Below, in pieces: positions 54,816-64,000 of a stretch of 64,000 bases of DNA (the stretch's first letter is position 1; each line of letters begins with the position of its first letter). The stretch is from Botryosphaeria dothidea. Lineage: Eukaryota; Ascomycota; Dothideomycetes; Botryosphaeriales; Botryosphaeriaceae. Where the stretch lies: assembly GCA_011503125.2 (NCBI GenBank), contig WWBZ02000082.1, positions 558,001 to 622,000 of the forward strand. The letters run 5' to 3'. Both the position numbers and the translations under genes were made by a program. Below the pieces are notes generated by a model that was given only the letters and a program-made list of their open reading frames with translations, made no database searches and had not been told where the DNA came from.

Positions 54816-55725
54816 ATGGCGAAAAGAACCAGTACATCGTCTAGTAGTAGTAGTAGTAATTGGACCGCCATGAAGGCCAGCTGCTACACCGTCAACGCTG
54901 CCTCCATGGCTCTCCAAGGCTTCCATTACTCCACTACCCCGGCTGCCGGGGTCGAGTGGCGTTCCTGAGGTCAGCTCGGTATGTTTGCACCTGAATGTTC
55001 TTGTCATGTCTACGGCTTGCATGCTTACAGTCCTGCAGGGAATGCCATCACCTCCACAAAGTCCCCCCCTCGCCGCCTATGCCGTCAGTGACGAACTGAG
55101 CACGCCGAACAAGCGTCTCGGCGTGGCGCGCAGAGGGGGGGCTGCATGCACCATTGCGGAAGAGTGTGAGAGACTCTTCTGTGAGACACTGCAAACCGTT
55201 TTCCTTGGTGAGGGGAACTCGGCCTGCCAGGACTCGCTTGCAATGGGTATGTACAACATTAACAATCACGCCGACAACAAGACCATCGACGGATCCTACG
55301 ACAGCGGCATCGGTCTGCCGTCGCCACCGCACGCCCCGGCCGTTACCGCCGGCGATTACGGCTTCCCGCAACGCGGCGCCGTGAGCCAGTGGATCGAGGT
55401 GTGGGACTATGTCGGCGGCGCCCGGTTCCGCGGATTCGTCGCCGGTGAAGACGACAGCAAGGCCATGTTCGTCTTCTTCGACTCCGAGGCCACCGTCCGC
55501 GATCTGAAGCCTGGCCTCATGGCGCTGATGGAGCTGTGCAGCCTCGACGAGTTCGACTGCCAGCGCCTCAACGTGTGCCTCGACCGCAAGGCGCCGGAGG
55601 ACGACACCAAGGTGCTCATGAAGGACCTCGGCTGGATTGGTTTCGAGCCCATCACGCTCGCTGAATGGACTGAAACACCGCCCATCGTCAGCGAGAAGTG
55701 GGTTTTCCTGGGTATGGAAGTTTGA
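54816..55725 (+). CDS. OAZ1: Ornithine decarboxylase antizyme, +1 frameshift gene
   Basis: Binds ornithine decarboxylase and targets it to the proteasome, closing the polyamine feedback loop. Frame 0 runs from ATG 54816 through a serine run to YSTTPAAGVEWRS and stops at TGA 54966 (50 residues). Reading on in +1 from 54967 gives EVSS, then a 60-bp intron (54979-55038), then exon 55039-55725. The full product is 282 residues (yeast Oaz1 292). The antizyme domain is clear: SQWIEVWDYVGGARFRGFV, KAMFVFFDSEATVRDLKPGL, ALMELCSLDEFDCQRLNVC, LMKDLGWIGFEPITLAEWT, SEKWVFLGMEV. Rising polyamines favour the shift in this family. An in-frame ATG at 54684 is an alternative start. Confidence 0.93.
54963..54968 (+). 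promoter_or_regulatory. Programmed +1 ribosomal frameshift site
   Basis: TCC-TGA at the end of the antizyme frame 0. The ribosome decodes TCC, slips one base at the TGA and continues GAG-GTC. UCC-UGA is the shift site in animal and many fungal antizymes. The domain is only encoded downstream in +1, so the shift is required. Confidence 0.9.
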
Positions 55726-56765
55726 GCTGTACATTTCGTTTACTTGGTGTCATCTTTACTGGGTCTTCGTTGCTCTCTCCCTTCCTGCCATGCATTCACG
55801 GAACCCTGCCTTCATCGGCTTTTGTCCATGCACATTTTCCGTTAGTTGCATCTAGTATTCTGCGTCTGCGAGCATTTGATTTGCATCCGCGCGTTCCGGG
55901 GTTGGCGGTATGGGAATACTCGGGGTTAATGGAATAAGGTGTAAAAAGCTCAGTGTTGTTGCTCTGCGTTTCTAGTCTCGCGTTCGTTACTTCATTTGGT
56001 GTTCGTCTGGTGAGGCCGTTTCTGCGATTCTGAAGGGTGGTTTTGGTGCCCTTGTCCGGATACAGTTGCCAATTTGCAGTCAATCAGCGTGAGCATAATA
56101 GTACCTTTGGAATTTCAGTATATTTGGTGCATTTAAGTGTGCCCGCGTGTATCAGCGCCTATGTGACATGATCGATTGGGTGGACTGAGGTGTTGGTAGC
56201 AACTCCGTCTTCGTTTGTCTCCTTTGGTGACAAGACGTGAGCCCCATCACACAGACCCCTACATGGAAATAACAGGAAATAGCAGACATCCACAGCTGCG
56301 GCAATGCAGCAATTGGATTGGCCAATTGTAATCGGTTGCTTCCGAGCGCTCCGTCGACAGTTTTTCCGTGTCCGCAAGCCGGGAGGTGGACACTAGTGCT
56401 GCGGGCAATGTGAGCCGTGTAGAGAGGAAGAGCTCCACCGGCCGAGCCTCTTGCACAACCTCCGACCACCCATCTCGCAGCGCAGCGCCACGCCCAAGCT
56501 TCCCTTCCAACGCGCGCTCGCTCCCAGCCGCTCACCACAGCGACTTTCACACGCGTCGACCGCTTTCCGTCTCTCCATCACCGACTGCCATCCGCACAAA
56601 CACGCCCTGCTTTCCCGCACCTCCACCGCGTCGAAGGAAAAAAAAAAAGTTCGGCCACCGCATCCCGCCAAGCCCGCTGCTGCTGCCCGCCATCATCGCA
56701 ACGCCGCCGCCGTAGTCCACCGCCCTCACAAACACGCACGCACGCACACGACCGCCATCACAAGC
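55726..56765. other. Intergenic, antizyme 3' flank and PRP2 promoter
   Basis: 1 kb with no recognised gene. The ORF of PRP2 is open upstream to 56451 but that part is C-rich leader sequence with an A run at 56638-56648. Confidence 0.4.
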
Positions 56766-59700
56766 ATGTCCGTCCCGCCCGCTACCCGGACGTGGATCTC
56801 GGACCAGCTGATCCGCCTGACGGGCGCGTCCGACCCGACGCTGATCGACTTCGTCGCCGCGACGGCGGCGTCGGCGCGCAGCGAGGGCGCCCTGCGCGAC
56901 AAGCTGGCGGATTTCTTGGAGGTGTCGGGGGAGCTCGCGGGGTTCAGCGATGACCTGTTCGCGCGGGTGGGCAAGGGGACGGCGAAGGGCGATGCGGGTG
57001 CGCCGCCCGCCGCGAAGGTGGGTGGGAAGAAGAAGTATGCGTTGGTGGATATGGAGGAGGATGTGCCGATGCCGCCGCCGCCTGCTACTGCGCCTGCGTC
57101 GGAGAAGCGGGGGGAGAGGAGGAGTAAGGACAAGGAAGAGAGGAGGAGGGAGAGGAAGAGGGAGCGGGAGAGGAGTCGTGAACGTGGGGAGAAGAGGGAG
57201 AGGGATGAGGGGAGGCGGTCGAAGAAGGTGAGGAGGAAGGACGATGCGGATTGGGAGGATCGGTGGGGCGACGAGGAGTTCTTCGAGGAAGAGGCGTTCA
57301 AGGAGTCGAGTCCGAAGAGGGCGAGGCTGGATGATGACAGCGCCTCGCCGAGACCTGCTGGCGAGGAGCCGGAGGAGGAGCTTGATGAGGCGGAGAGGGA
57401 TAAACGAGAGCGGGAGGCGTTCGAGAAGAGGCTGAGGGAGAAGGATGATAAGGGGACAAAAAAGATTGTCGAGGATCGCACGCAGGCCAAGGATGCGGCG
57501 AGGCGGAGAGCACTGGCAGATGATGTGGAGGCAAGAACGGCAGCCATGGAAGACTTGCGCCTCAGGTCGCGACAGGAATACCTCAAGAAGAGAGAAACGG
57601 AGCAGCTCGCCCTGCTCAGGAAGCAAGTTGCAGAGGAAGAAGAGGAAGAGCGGCGAGCTGCTCCCGGCGAGCTGACCCAAGCCGAACTTGACGAGTTTGC
57701 CAGGAACAAAGAGACTTTGCGTCTGGCTGAGGAGCGTCTCCGCGTCGATGAGCACACCGATGGCTATGCCCTTCCTGAGGATTACATCACGGAAAAGGGC
57801 AAGATTGACCGCAAGAAGAAGGAGGAAGCTCTCTACAAGCGCTACGTCGACCGTGATGAGTATGGAAGGGAGAAGTATGTCACGGAGCAGGAGGAGTGGG
57901 AAATGGAACAGGCCGCCAAAGCCAAAGCCCAGATCCTACGCCCCGAGCGTGTCAACGAGGGCGACTATGAGTACGTCTTTGACGACACGCAGAAGATCAA
58001 CTTCGTCATGGACCAAGCCCTACCTGGGCAGAAGTTGAACAAGGAGCAACAGCGCCTGGCACAGCAGATCACTGCTGCCGAGGCGAAAGCCAAGTCCATT
58101 GAGGAGACGCGGAAGAGCCTTCCCATCTACAGTTGGAAAGATCAGATGATGGAAGCTATTGCGAACTACCAGACCATTGTCATTGTAGCAGAAACAGGCT
58201 CCGGAAAGACGACCCAGATCCCTCAGTTCCTGCACGAGGCGGGATATACATCGAAAGAGGAGAACGGAAAGACAAAGAAGATGGTGGCATGTACACAGCC
58301 GCGAAGAGTGGCTGCCATGTCTGTCGCTGCTCGTGTGAGTGAGGAAATGGGTGTCAAGCTGGGCAAGGAGGTTGGATACTCGATCCGTTTCGAGGACAAC
58401 ACGGATCCGAAGAATACGATTGTTAAATTCATGACCGACGGCATGCTCCTGCGAGAGTTCCTCACCGATCCGAGTTTGGAAAACTACAGCGCCATCATCC
58501 TTGACGAAGCTCACGAGCGTACGCTCGCCACGGATATCCTGTTCGGCCTCCTCAAGGATATTGCCAGGTTCAGGCCGGAATTGAAACTCATCATCTCATC
58601 AGCTACAGTCGATGCACAGAAGTTCAGTGAGTATTTCGATGATGCTCCCATCTTCAATGTCCCTGGTCGTCGATTCCCTGTCAGCGTTTACTATACCCCA
58701 CAGCCCGAGGCCAATTACCTAGCGGCGGCCGTCACCACCGTCTTCCAGATCCATCTGAGTCAACCGCGAGGCGATATCCTGGTTTTCTTGACTGGCCAAG
58801 ACGAGATTGAAACCATGGCAGAGGACCTGGCGGAAACATCACGAAAGCTTGGCTCTGCAGCACCGGAACTCATCATTTGCCCTATCTATGCCAATCTGCC
58901 TCAGGAAGAGCAGGCAAAGATCTTTGAGCCTACTCCGCCAGGAAAGTGCAGGAAAGTCGTCTTGGCTACTAACATTGCTGAAACGTCTTTGACAATTGAC
59001 GGCATTGTTTACGTGATAGACCCCGGATACGTCAAGGAGAACGTGTACAATCCTCGGACGGGAATGGAGTCTCTCGTTGTCACTCCCTGCAGTCGGGCTT
59101 CTGCAAATCAGAGGGCTGGTCGTGCCGGTAGAGTTGGGCCGGGCCATTGTTTCCGCCTCTACACAAAATGGGCGTACTACAACGAACTGGAGGCCAACAC
59201 GACCCCGGAGATTCAGAGAACAAACTTGTCCAGCACGGTGCTGCTTCTGAAGAGTTTGGGCATCAATGATCTGGTTGGATTTGACTTCATGGACGCGCCT
59301 CCTGCGGACACGTTGATTCGGTCATTGGAGCTTCTCTACGCGCTGGGCGCTCTGAACGATAGGGGCGAGTTGACGAAGCGAGGCAGGCAGATGGCAGAGT
59401 TCCCAGTGGATCCAATGGTGTCCGCGGCCATCCTGAAGGCGGACCAGCTGAAGTGTGTGGAGGAGGTGCTTAGCATAGTATCGATGCTTGGGGAGTCTGC
59501 GGCGCTCTTCTTCCGGCCGAAGCAGCAGAAGATCCACGCCGACTCTGCACGCCAACGCTTCACAATCAAGGAAGGCGGTGATCACCTCACGCTGCTCAAC
59601 ATCTGGAACCAGTGGGTCGACTCGGACTTCAGCTACGTGTGGGCCAAGGAGAACTTCCTGCAGCAGAAGTCGCTGTCGCGGGCGCGTGACGTGCGCGACC

Positions 59701-60086
59701 AACTGGCGCGTCTTTGTGACCGGGTCGAAGTTGAAATCTCGTCTTGCGGTGCGAACGACCTTCACCCGATCATGAAGTCGCTCGTGGCAGGCTTCTTCCC
59801 CAACGCTGGGCGGCTGCAGCGCGGCGGCGACAGCTATCGCACGGTCAAGAACGGCATGACGACGTACATCCACCCGTCGTCGGTGCTGACCAAGACGGGC
59901 GATCCGCCGTACAAGTTCGTGATGTACTACGAGTTGGTTTTGACGAGCAAGGAGTACATGCGGAACGTCATGCCCATCCCGACGCCGGCATGGCTGAACG
60001 AAGTCGCGCCGCACTACCACAAGATGAAGGATCTAGAAGGGCTAGGGTCGGAGAACAAGAAGATGCCCAAGGGGCAGAAGCTTTGA
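56766..60086 (+). CDS. PRP2: Spliceosomal DEAH-box RNA helicase Prp2 (DHX16 / Cdc28 type)
   Basis: ATPase that remodels the activated spliceosome before the first splicing step. Single exon, 1106 residues. N-terminal part: a helical start (TWISDQLIRLTGASDPTLIDF), then a highly charged K/R/E-rich segment (residues 115-420). Helicase core: motif I AETGSGKTTQIPQF at residue 475, QPRRVAAMSVAARVSEE, motif II DEAH at 580, motif III SAT at 612, DILVFLTGQDEIE, TNIAETSLTIDGIVYVID and motif VI QRAGRAGR at 782. The helicase-associated winged-helix and OB domains follow to the C-terminus (HPSSVLTKTGDPPYKFVMYYELV). The ratchet region FPVDPMVSAAILKAD is present. Closest alternatives are Prp22 and Prp16; the long charged N-terminus with GDYEYVFDDTQKINFVMD favours Prp2. 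Confidence 0.92.
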   Translation: MSVPPATRTWISDQLIRLTGASDPTLIDFVAATAASARSEGALRDKLADFLEVSGELAGFSDDLFARVGKGTAKGDAGAPPAAKVGGKKKYALVDMEEDVPMPPPPATAPASEKRGERRSKDKEERRRERKRERERSRERGEKRERDEGRRSKKVRRKDDADWEDRWGDEEFFEEEAFKESSPKRARLDDDSASPRPAGEEPEEELDEAERDKREREAFEKRLREKDDKGTKKIVEDRTQAKDAARRRALADDVEARTAAMEDLRLRSRQEYLKKRETEQLALLRKQVAEEEEEERRAAPGELTQAELDEFARNKETLRLAEERLRVDEHTDGYALPEDYITEKGKIDRKKKEEALYKRYVDRDEYGREKYVTEQEEWEMEQAAKAKAQILRPERVNEGDYEYVFDDTQKINFVMDQALPGQKLNKEQQRLAQQITAAEAKAKSIEETRKSLPIYSWKDQMMEAIANYQTIVIVAETGSGKTTQIPQFLHEAGYTSKEENGKTKKMVACTQPRRVAAMSVAARVSEEMGVKLGKEVGYSIRFEDNTDPKNTIVKFMTDGMLLREFLTDPSLENYSAIILDEAHERTLATDILFGLLKDIARFRPELKLIISSATVDAQKFSEYFDDAPIFNVPGRRFPVSVYYTPQPEANYLAAAVTTVFQIHLSQPRGDILVFLTGQDEIETMAEDLAETSRKLGSAAPELIICPIYANLPQEEQAKIFEPTPPGKCRKVVLATNIAETSLTIDGIVYVIDPGYVKENVYNPRTGMESLVVTPCSRASANQRAGRAGRVGPGHCFRLYTKWAYYNELEANTTPEIQRTNLSSTVLLLKSLGINDLVGFDFMDAPPADTLIRSLELLYALGALNDRGELTKRGRQMAEFPVDPMVSAAILKADQLKCVEEVLSIVSMLGESAALFFRPKQQKIHADSARQRFTIKEGGDHLTLLNIWNQWVDSDFSYVWAKENFLQQKSLSRARDVRDQLARLCDRVEVEISSCGANDLHPIMKSLVAGFFPNAGRLQRGGDSYRTVKNGMTTYIHPSSVLTKTGDPPYKFVMYYELVLTSKEYMRNVMPIPTPAWLNEVAPHYHKMKDLEGLGSENKKMPKGQKL

Positions 60087-60906
60087 TGATGTGGGTAAAG
60101 ACGGAAGGGTCGGAAGGAGAAGTGTTTGGCTGAGCACTGCTCGACGGGGGACTGTACATTAATTGAGGCGCGCGGTTTGGGCAGTGCGGATGGAGCGGAT
60201 GGGCATGGGACGACCGAAAAGGGAATGAAACAGACGCACGCGACTGACGCCTCAGAAGCTGTCGAGCTCACGAGATCGAGTCGCGGCGGCTAGGCAGCAT
60301 GTGTAGGACAAAAGAAATGATAAGCTAGCTCTTTGGGCGGGCGTCGAGGCCAGAAGCAGCGTGGCGCGAGTGGATATGACGTTGCGGGCGCTTGCGAGAG
60401 TGCGACGTGAATTTCCTGCCAATCGCGCCTGCCTCGCCCGCGACTTTTCATACTTCAACGCCCGCAGCCCCGGCCTCCCCAGCGCCAAACACCCACTCTC
60501 CGCGTTTCAGAGCTCCCCTGTCACCCAGAGTTTCCGCGTCGCAATTTACGCAGCCGCCGACGAACCCCACGGTCAGTTCTCGCTCCGCTTGCCGCATGCA
60601 CATCATCAGCCCTTGGCGCCTACCGGGACCCCTGGCTAAACATAGACCCTCCAGAAACATAGAAATACCCGCCACGTTCGGCGCTCTCATTCGAAGATGT
60701 AAGCTGGTCTTCCATTTTCCTCTCTTGCCCGTTTGCATCCTCCAAAAGCATCGTGCTGCAGTTTCTACACGTCTCTCCATTTGCTGCGTCCTGTCTGCAT
60801 TGTGTGTTGTTCCTGCGTCCGTTTACGTCATCATCCGCTTTCTCCCGCACTACCCTTTCAGACACCAACCAACCATTTCGCCCGTGTCTTTTATATATCT
60901 GCAATA
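60087..60906. other. Intergenic, PRP2 3' flank and eisosome gene promoter
   Basis: 820 bp, no supported gene. The 200 bp before 60907 is C/T-rich leader-like. Confidence 0.4.
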
Positions 60907-62157
60907 ATGGCTATTTTTGCGTACCCGCCGCCCCCTCCTCCCTACAACTCGTCTCCACCATCCACCATCCGCGCCCCTTCGCGCTCGCGCTCGCTAAACC
61001 CGCTCCCCGTCCGCCACAGGAACCGCAGCCTCTCAATCCGCTCCAACAAGAAAGATGGCAGCACGGACTCGTACTCCGGCGCCAAGAGCGCCCCCAAGCA
61101 CCGTTTCACCATGGCCTCGCTGCGGGGCATGCAGCAGCCGGAGCTGTCGAAGCGCCTGTACAAGCTGATCAAGTCGGAGAACCACGCCATCGGCGCCCAC
61201 GAGACCGCGGGCCGCGAGCGCGCCAGCGTCGCCGCCCAGCTGAGCGAGTGGGGCGAGGCCACGGGCGACGAGGCCGTCAGCGATGTGAGCGACAAGTTGG
61301 GCGTGCTGATGGCCGAGATGGCCGAGCAGGAGGACCAGTTTGCCCAGAACTTGGAGGACTACCGCGGTGTGTTGAAGCAGATCCGCAACACCGAGAGCTC
61401 GGTACAGCCGAGCAGGGATCACAAGGCAAAGGTGCGTTTTAGTGGTGGTGCATTGGGATTGTGGGCAGGGAACTGATTGGTTAATGAATTCACAGGTCGC
61501 CGACGAGATCGCGAAGCTCAAGTACAAGGAGCCGTCGAGCACAAAGATTGTGCAGCTGGAGCAGGAGCTCGTCCGTGCCGAAGCCCAGTCCCTCGTTGCC
61601 GAGGCGCAGCTCACCAATATTGTATGTTTATCTCACGACCCCGGTCTGTAGATAGCCAGTCGCTAACCGCAAACGCCATGTAGACCCGCCAAAAGTTCAA
61701 GGAGGCTTACGACGTCCACCTCGCCGCCGTCATCGAACGCGCCGAGAAGCAAGCCCTCCTGGCTAAACATGCCCGCCGCGTCCTCAACTTGCTCGACGAC
61801 TCCCCCATCGTCCCCGGCGAGGCGCACCCGACGTATGCTAATGAGTCTACCGGCCGCGACATCCTCAACGACGCCGAGGATGAGCTGCGCGCTTGGCAGC
61901 CCGCCTACGAGCCCATCACGTCAAATGCCGCGAACCTGGGCGCCGGCGCTATGCCCAGCGTCGTGGGCAGTCGCGTCGGCAGCTCCGAGTATGGCGGCGA
62001 GGTCCAGCAGAGTCCGCAGGTGGAGGGTGATGTGCATCCGGCGTACCGGGGGAAGGTCAGGAGCGCGAGCGGTAGCTCGGCCGGTGGGGAGAGGGAGAGG
62101 CAGCAGCAGAACCCGCCGTACCCGGTCAGTGAGGCCGAGTCGAGCGTTGTTGCGTAG
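60907..62157 (+). CDS. PIL1: Eisosome core component (Pil1/Lsp1 BAR protein)
   Basis: Forms the furrow-like plasma-membrane eisosomes with a BAR-domain coat. Exons 60907-61431, 61496-61621 and 61684-62157 give 374 residues. Residues 1-65 are Pro/Ser/Arg-rich (MAIFAYPPPPPPYNSS...RSRSLNPLPVRHRNRSLSIRS). The BAR core starts at about 70: LRGMQQPELSKRLYKLIKSE, AAQLSEWGEATGDEAVSDV, DKLGVLMAEMAEQEDQFAQ, YRGVLKQIRNTE, then KLKYKEPSSTKIVQLEQELVRAEAQ and RQKFKEAYDVHLAAVIERAEKQALLAKHARRVLNLLDD, all typical of Pil1/Lsp1. The C-terminus is acidic and Ser/Gly-rich. Phosphorylation by Pkh kinases controls assembly in yeast. Pil1 and Lsp1 cannot be separated by eye. Introns are 64 and 62 bp. Confidence 0.93.
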
Positions 62158-62623
62158 GCTGAATCTTCAGGGGAAGACCTCTCGTCGTTGAGAGAATATG
62201 GGGAAGATGTAGGCGGAGAAGCATTTGCACTGTACGATTCGATGGAAGCGAGTAACGTGGGCGGTCCTCTTTAATGTTTTGCGTGTCTGGATTCTTTTGA
62301 TGGCTGAGCGGGCGGTATTGGTCACGAATTCTTTTGCTCAGAGTCGACGTTATAGTCGCAGGCGGCCGCAATATCTTAATTATGCTGGTTATGATACCTT
62401 TGCTTGGTTAGCCATAATGAAGAAAATGCTCATTTTTTCAGCATTCTTTACGGTCGCGTTCGCAGTCTATCGCTGTAGGAGAGATGGTAACTTTAAAACC
62501 AGTCAGACATATTCATTCTTCGATTGGCTGGATCTGGTTGCAAAAATGACCGGTCTTGATGAGCAAGCAAGGCCCGATTTGATAAGTAATATCACCAGAA
62601 GGTCATTGGAATTTTAGATTCAA
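62158..62623. other. Intergenic, convergent 3' ends
   Basis: 466 bp between the eisosome gene and the HET relic on the other strand. A 130-codon plus-strand frame here has no recognisable feature and is AT-rich and probably non-coding. Confidence 0.4.
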
Positions 62624-63239
62624 CTATTGCAGACTGTCTAGAGGTAGAAGCTCGCAGTAGGATAGGACGTAAAGCTCTCCATCGAGAAGTTTGAGAGTAA
62701 CGTCTATGAAGACCTCTCTACACGACTTCGAGTAACCCGCCTGGATTGAACATCGCATGCCGGAAGGCATGGCGTCCAGTAGTGCGAACACCTGATCTCT
62801 TGGATCTGATGATCCGAGCCGGTACGAAGGACCAAGGGCTATAGTTGTCCTTTCCAAAAATCGAAGTAAAGAATCAGGCCGGCCGTAAGTTGCATGAAGA
62901 ATGCCTTGTGGGCCAAAGCCCGCAGAGTAAAGATCATCTAACCAGGCCGGAGGCCAATCAGGCTTCCGAAGTATTTTATGTTGTCGTCCAAGCACCAGAA
63001 GCTTATGGAGGTATCGAATAAGTGATGAGTGTACTGAGTCATGTCCGCAGATGAAGTGTATATACATCAGCAGCCAACACGAATTCTTGGTACGCCCATG
63101 CTCGATGCCACCAAGGTCTACCCAGAATATTCGTAAAAGACCGAAGCAGAGCGCCATCGTGTTGAATGGAGCTGTGGAACTGAGAGACCGGTGTGATAAA
63201 TATGGAAGAGCGAGAATGTAAGACGTGCGGGGTTCGCAA
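62624..63239 (-). pseudogene. HET-family relic, 5' truncated
   Basis: Minus-strand pieces of a HET-type protein. 63239-63060 reads SQFHSSIQHDGALLRSFTNIL, then RPWWHRAWAYQEFVLAADVY, matching the W-x-R-x-W-x-x-Q-E block of HET proteins. A one- or two-base frame change is then needed to reach ICGHDSVHSSLIRYLHKLL, and GSSDPRDQVFALLDAMPSGM and SKSCREVFIDVTLKLL continue to a TAG near 62624. The N-terminal HET signature block (LSYxWG) is not seen upstream, so the gene is both truncated and frameshifted. Confidence 0.6.
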
Positions 63240-63908
63240 GGCTTGTTGTCAGCTGGTGAGATTGATGCGAACCCTGTAAGGGCTGTGTAAACTAGTCTAC
63301 CCGTCCTGTCGTGGGTAGAAAGTGACACGGGGTCATGGTATTCGAAGATGGGCTTTGTCGATTGCTGAAAAGTATACTGGCAGAGAGATTTTTCTCTAAT
63401 GACCTGCTCTAATGTGCAATAGCTGAATATAGTGATGTGAAGCCATTCCCGACCACGTTGCCATTACACACGAATCTCCACCAAACTAATACATGTGCAA
63501 AAAGCATATCACAATTATCGAGAGCCCTCAAGATGATTCTGTATGATCTTATTATTCCGTGTTTTCCTACGTAGAATGCTAATGCTACCGAATCAGAGCA
63601 ATGACTAATGAAAAGACAGAAAAAAGTGGAAAGAGTCCATGACTTCGTGAAGTCATATCTCTCGCTCGTCAATAAACCCTCTGTGAATAAAAGAGGAAAA
63701 CAAAAGAAAAGGTGCATCAACATCATTACAAAGAATAGCCGTAGCCAGTGTCTGCCGAAACCCGCCAAAAAAAAAAAGCAGCAGCAAAGCAAGAAAATCA
63801 ACACCGATTTCCAATAGCCCCTTCGCTAATCAACCCACCATCATCATCGTTCTCCCAAGGCTTAAACAAAGGGAATCCCCAATCATCCAACAAGTGGCCA
63901 ACACTCAC
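63240..63908. other. Intergenic, A/T-rich
   Basis: About 670 bp without a supported gene; an A run lies near 63769-63778. It contains the 3' flank of the edge gene. Confidence 0.4.
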
Positions 63909-64000
63909 TCACTGCACGGCCGAGCTGACCTGACTCGCCTCCTCCTCGGCGACCCTCCTGAAGTAGTCCGCGCCCTCCTGTCCTTCGGGTAGCTGCGCCG
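63909..64000 (-). CDS. C-terminus of an unidentified protein (partial)
   Basis: The minus strand from the window edge reads AQLPEGQEGADYFRRVAEEE followed by ASQVSSAVQ and TGA at 63909-63911. The hydrophilic, helical composition and G+C-rich codons look coding and contrast with the A/T-rich flank. Only 29 codons are visible, not enough to identify the family. Confidence 0.5.
   Translation of the reverse strand, partial: AQLPEGQEGADYFRRVAEEEASQVSSAVQ

Noticed and set aside
56547..57757. Long minus-strand frames (402 and 343 codons) opposite the PRP2 N-terminus
   Set aside because: They are reverse-complement shadows of the highly charged, codon-biased PRP2 sequence and have no domain of their own.
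62225..62617. 130-codon plus-strand frame past the eisosome gene
   Set aside because: No recognisable feature, A/T-rich, and it lies in the 3' flank between two convergent genes.
63409..63804. 131-codon hydrophobic minus-strand frame (MLIFLLCCCFFFLAGF...)
   Set aside because: Its Leu/Phe/Cys-rich start is the reverse complement of an A-rich stretch; no family resemblance.

Overview
This is a piece of a filamentous ascomycete (Pezizomycotina) nuclear genome, most likely Dothideomycetes. The evidence is short 50-250 bp GT-AG introns in most genes, a FREQUENCY clock gene, two HET (heterokaryon incompatibility) relics, a dispersed 5S rRNA gene, an eisosome Pil1/Lsp1 gene, and transposons carrying C-to-T stop codons typical of repeat-induced point mutation (RIP). 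The class-level call is inference; no rRNA barcode is present.

Left arm (1-24.6 kb) is compact housekeeping DNA: a coiled-coil protein (partial), ribosomal proteins eL30 and uL16, an RCR-type membrane protein, protoporphyrinogen oxidase (HEM14), the poly(A)-binding zinc-finger protein NAB2 divergent from an SR splicing factor, the diphthamide-pathway WD protein DPH7, prohibitin-2, a secreted glycine-rich protein and a small SAM methyltransferase.

The middle (25-45.6 kb) is an accessory, transposon-scarred region. It starts with the collapsed remains of a polyketide synthase: KS, AT, KR and ACP scraps in order, about 1.3 kb where a whole gene is usually 6-7 kb. A Tad-like LINE follows, flanked by a perfect 15-bp target duplication, with a second full-length LINE of the same family inserted in it in the opposite direction. 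Next is a SUR7/PalI-like membrane protein gene split by a 2.9-kb hAT transposon (8-bp target duplication). The region ends with an intact FAD-linked (BBE-type) oxidase, a 5S rRNA gene and a decayed HET gene. Methyltransferase, PKS relic and FAD oxidase together suggest a dismantled secondary-metabolite locus.

The right arm (45.6-64 kb) starts with a 5-kb stretch with no recognisable gene, which leads into frq, the central circadian clock gene. It continues with ornithine decarboxylase antizyme, needing a programmed +1 frameshift at TCC-TGA, the spliceosomal DEAH helicase Prp2, the eisosome core protein Pil1/Lsp1, a second HET relic and the C-terminus of an unidentified protein at the window edge.

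Exon boundaries were placed by eye from splice signals, frame and family similarity recalled from memory; no search was run.
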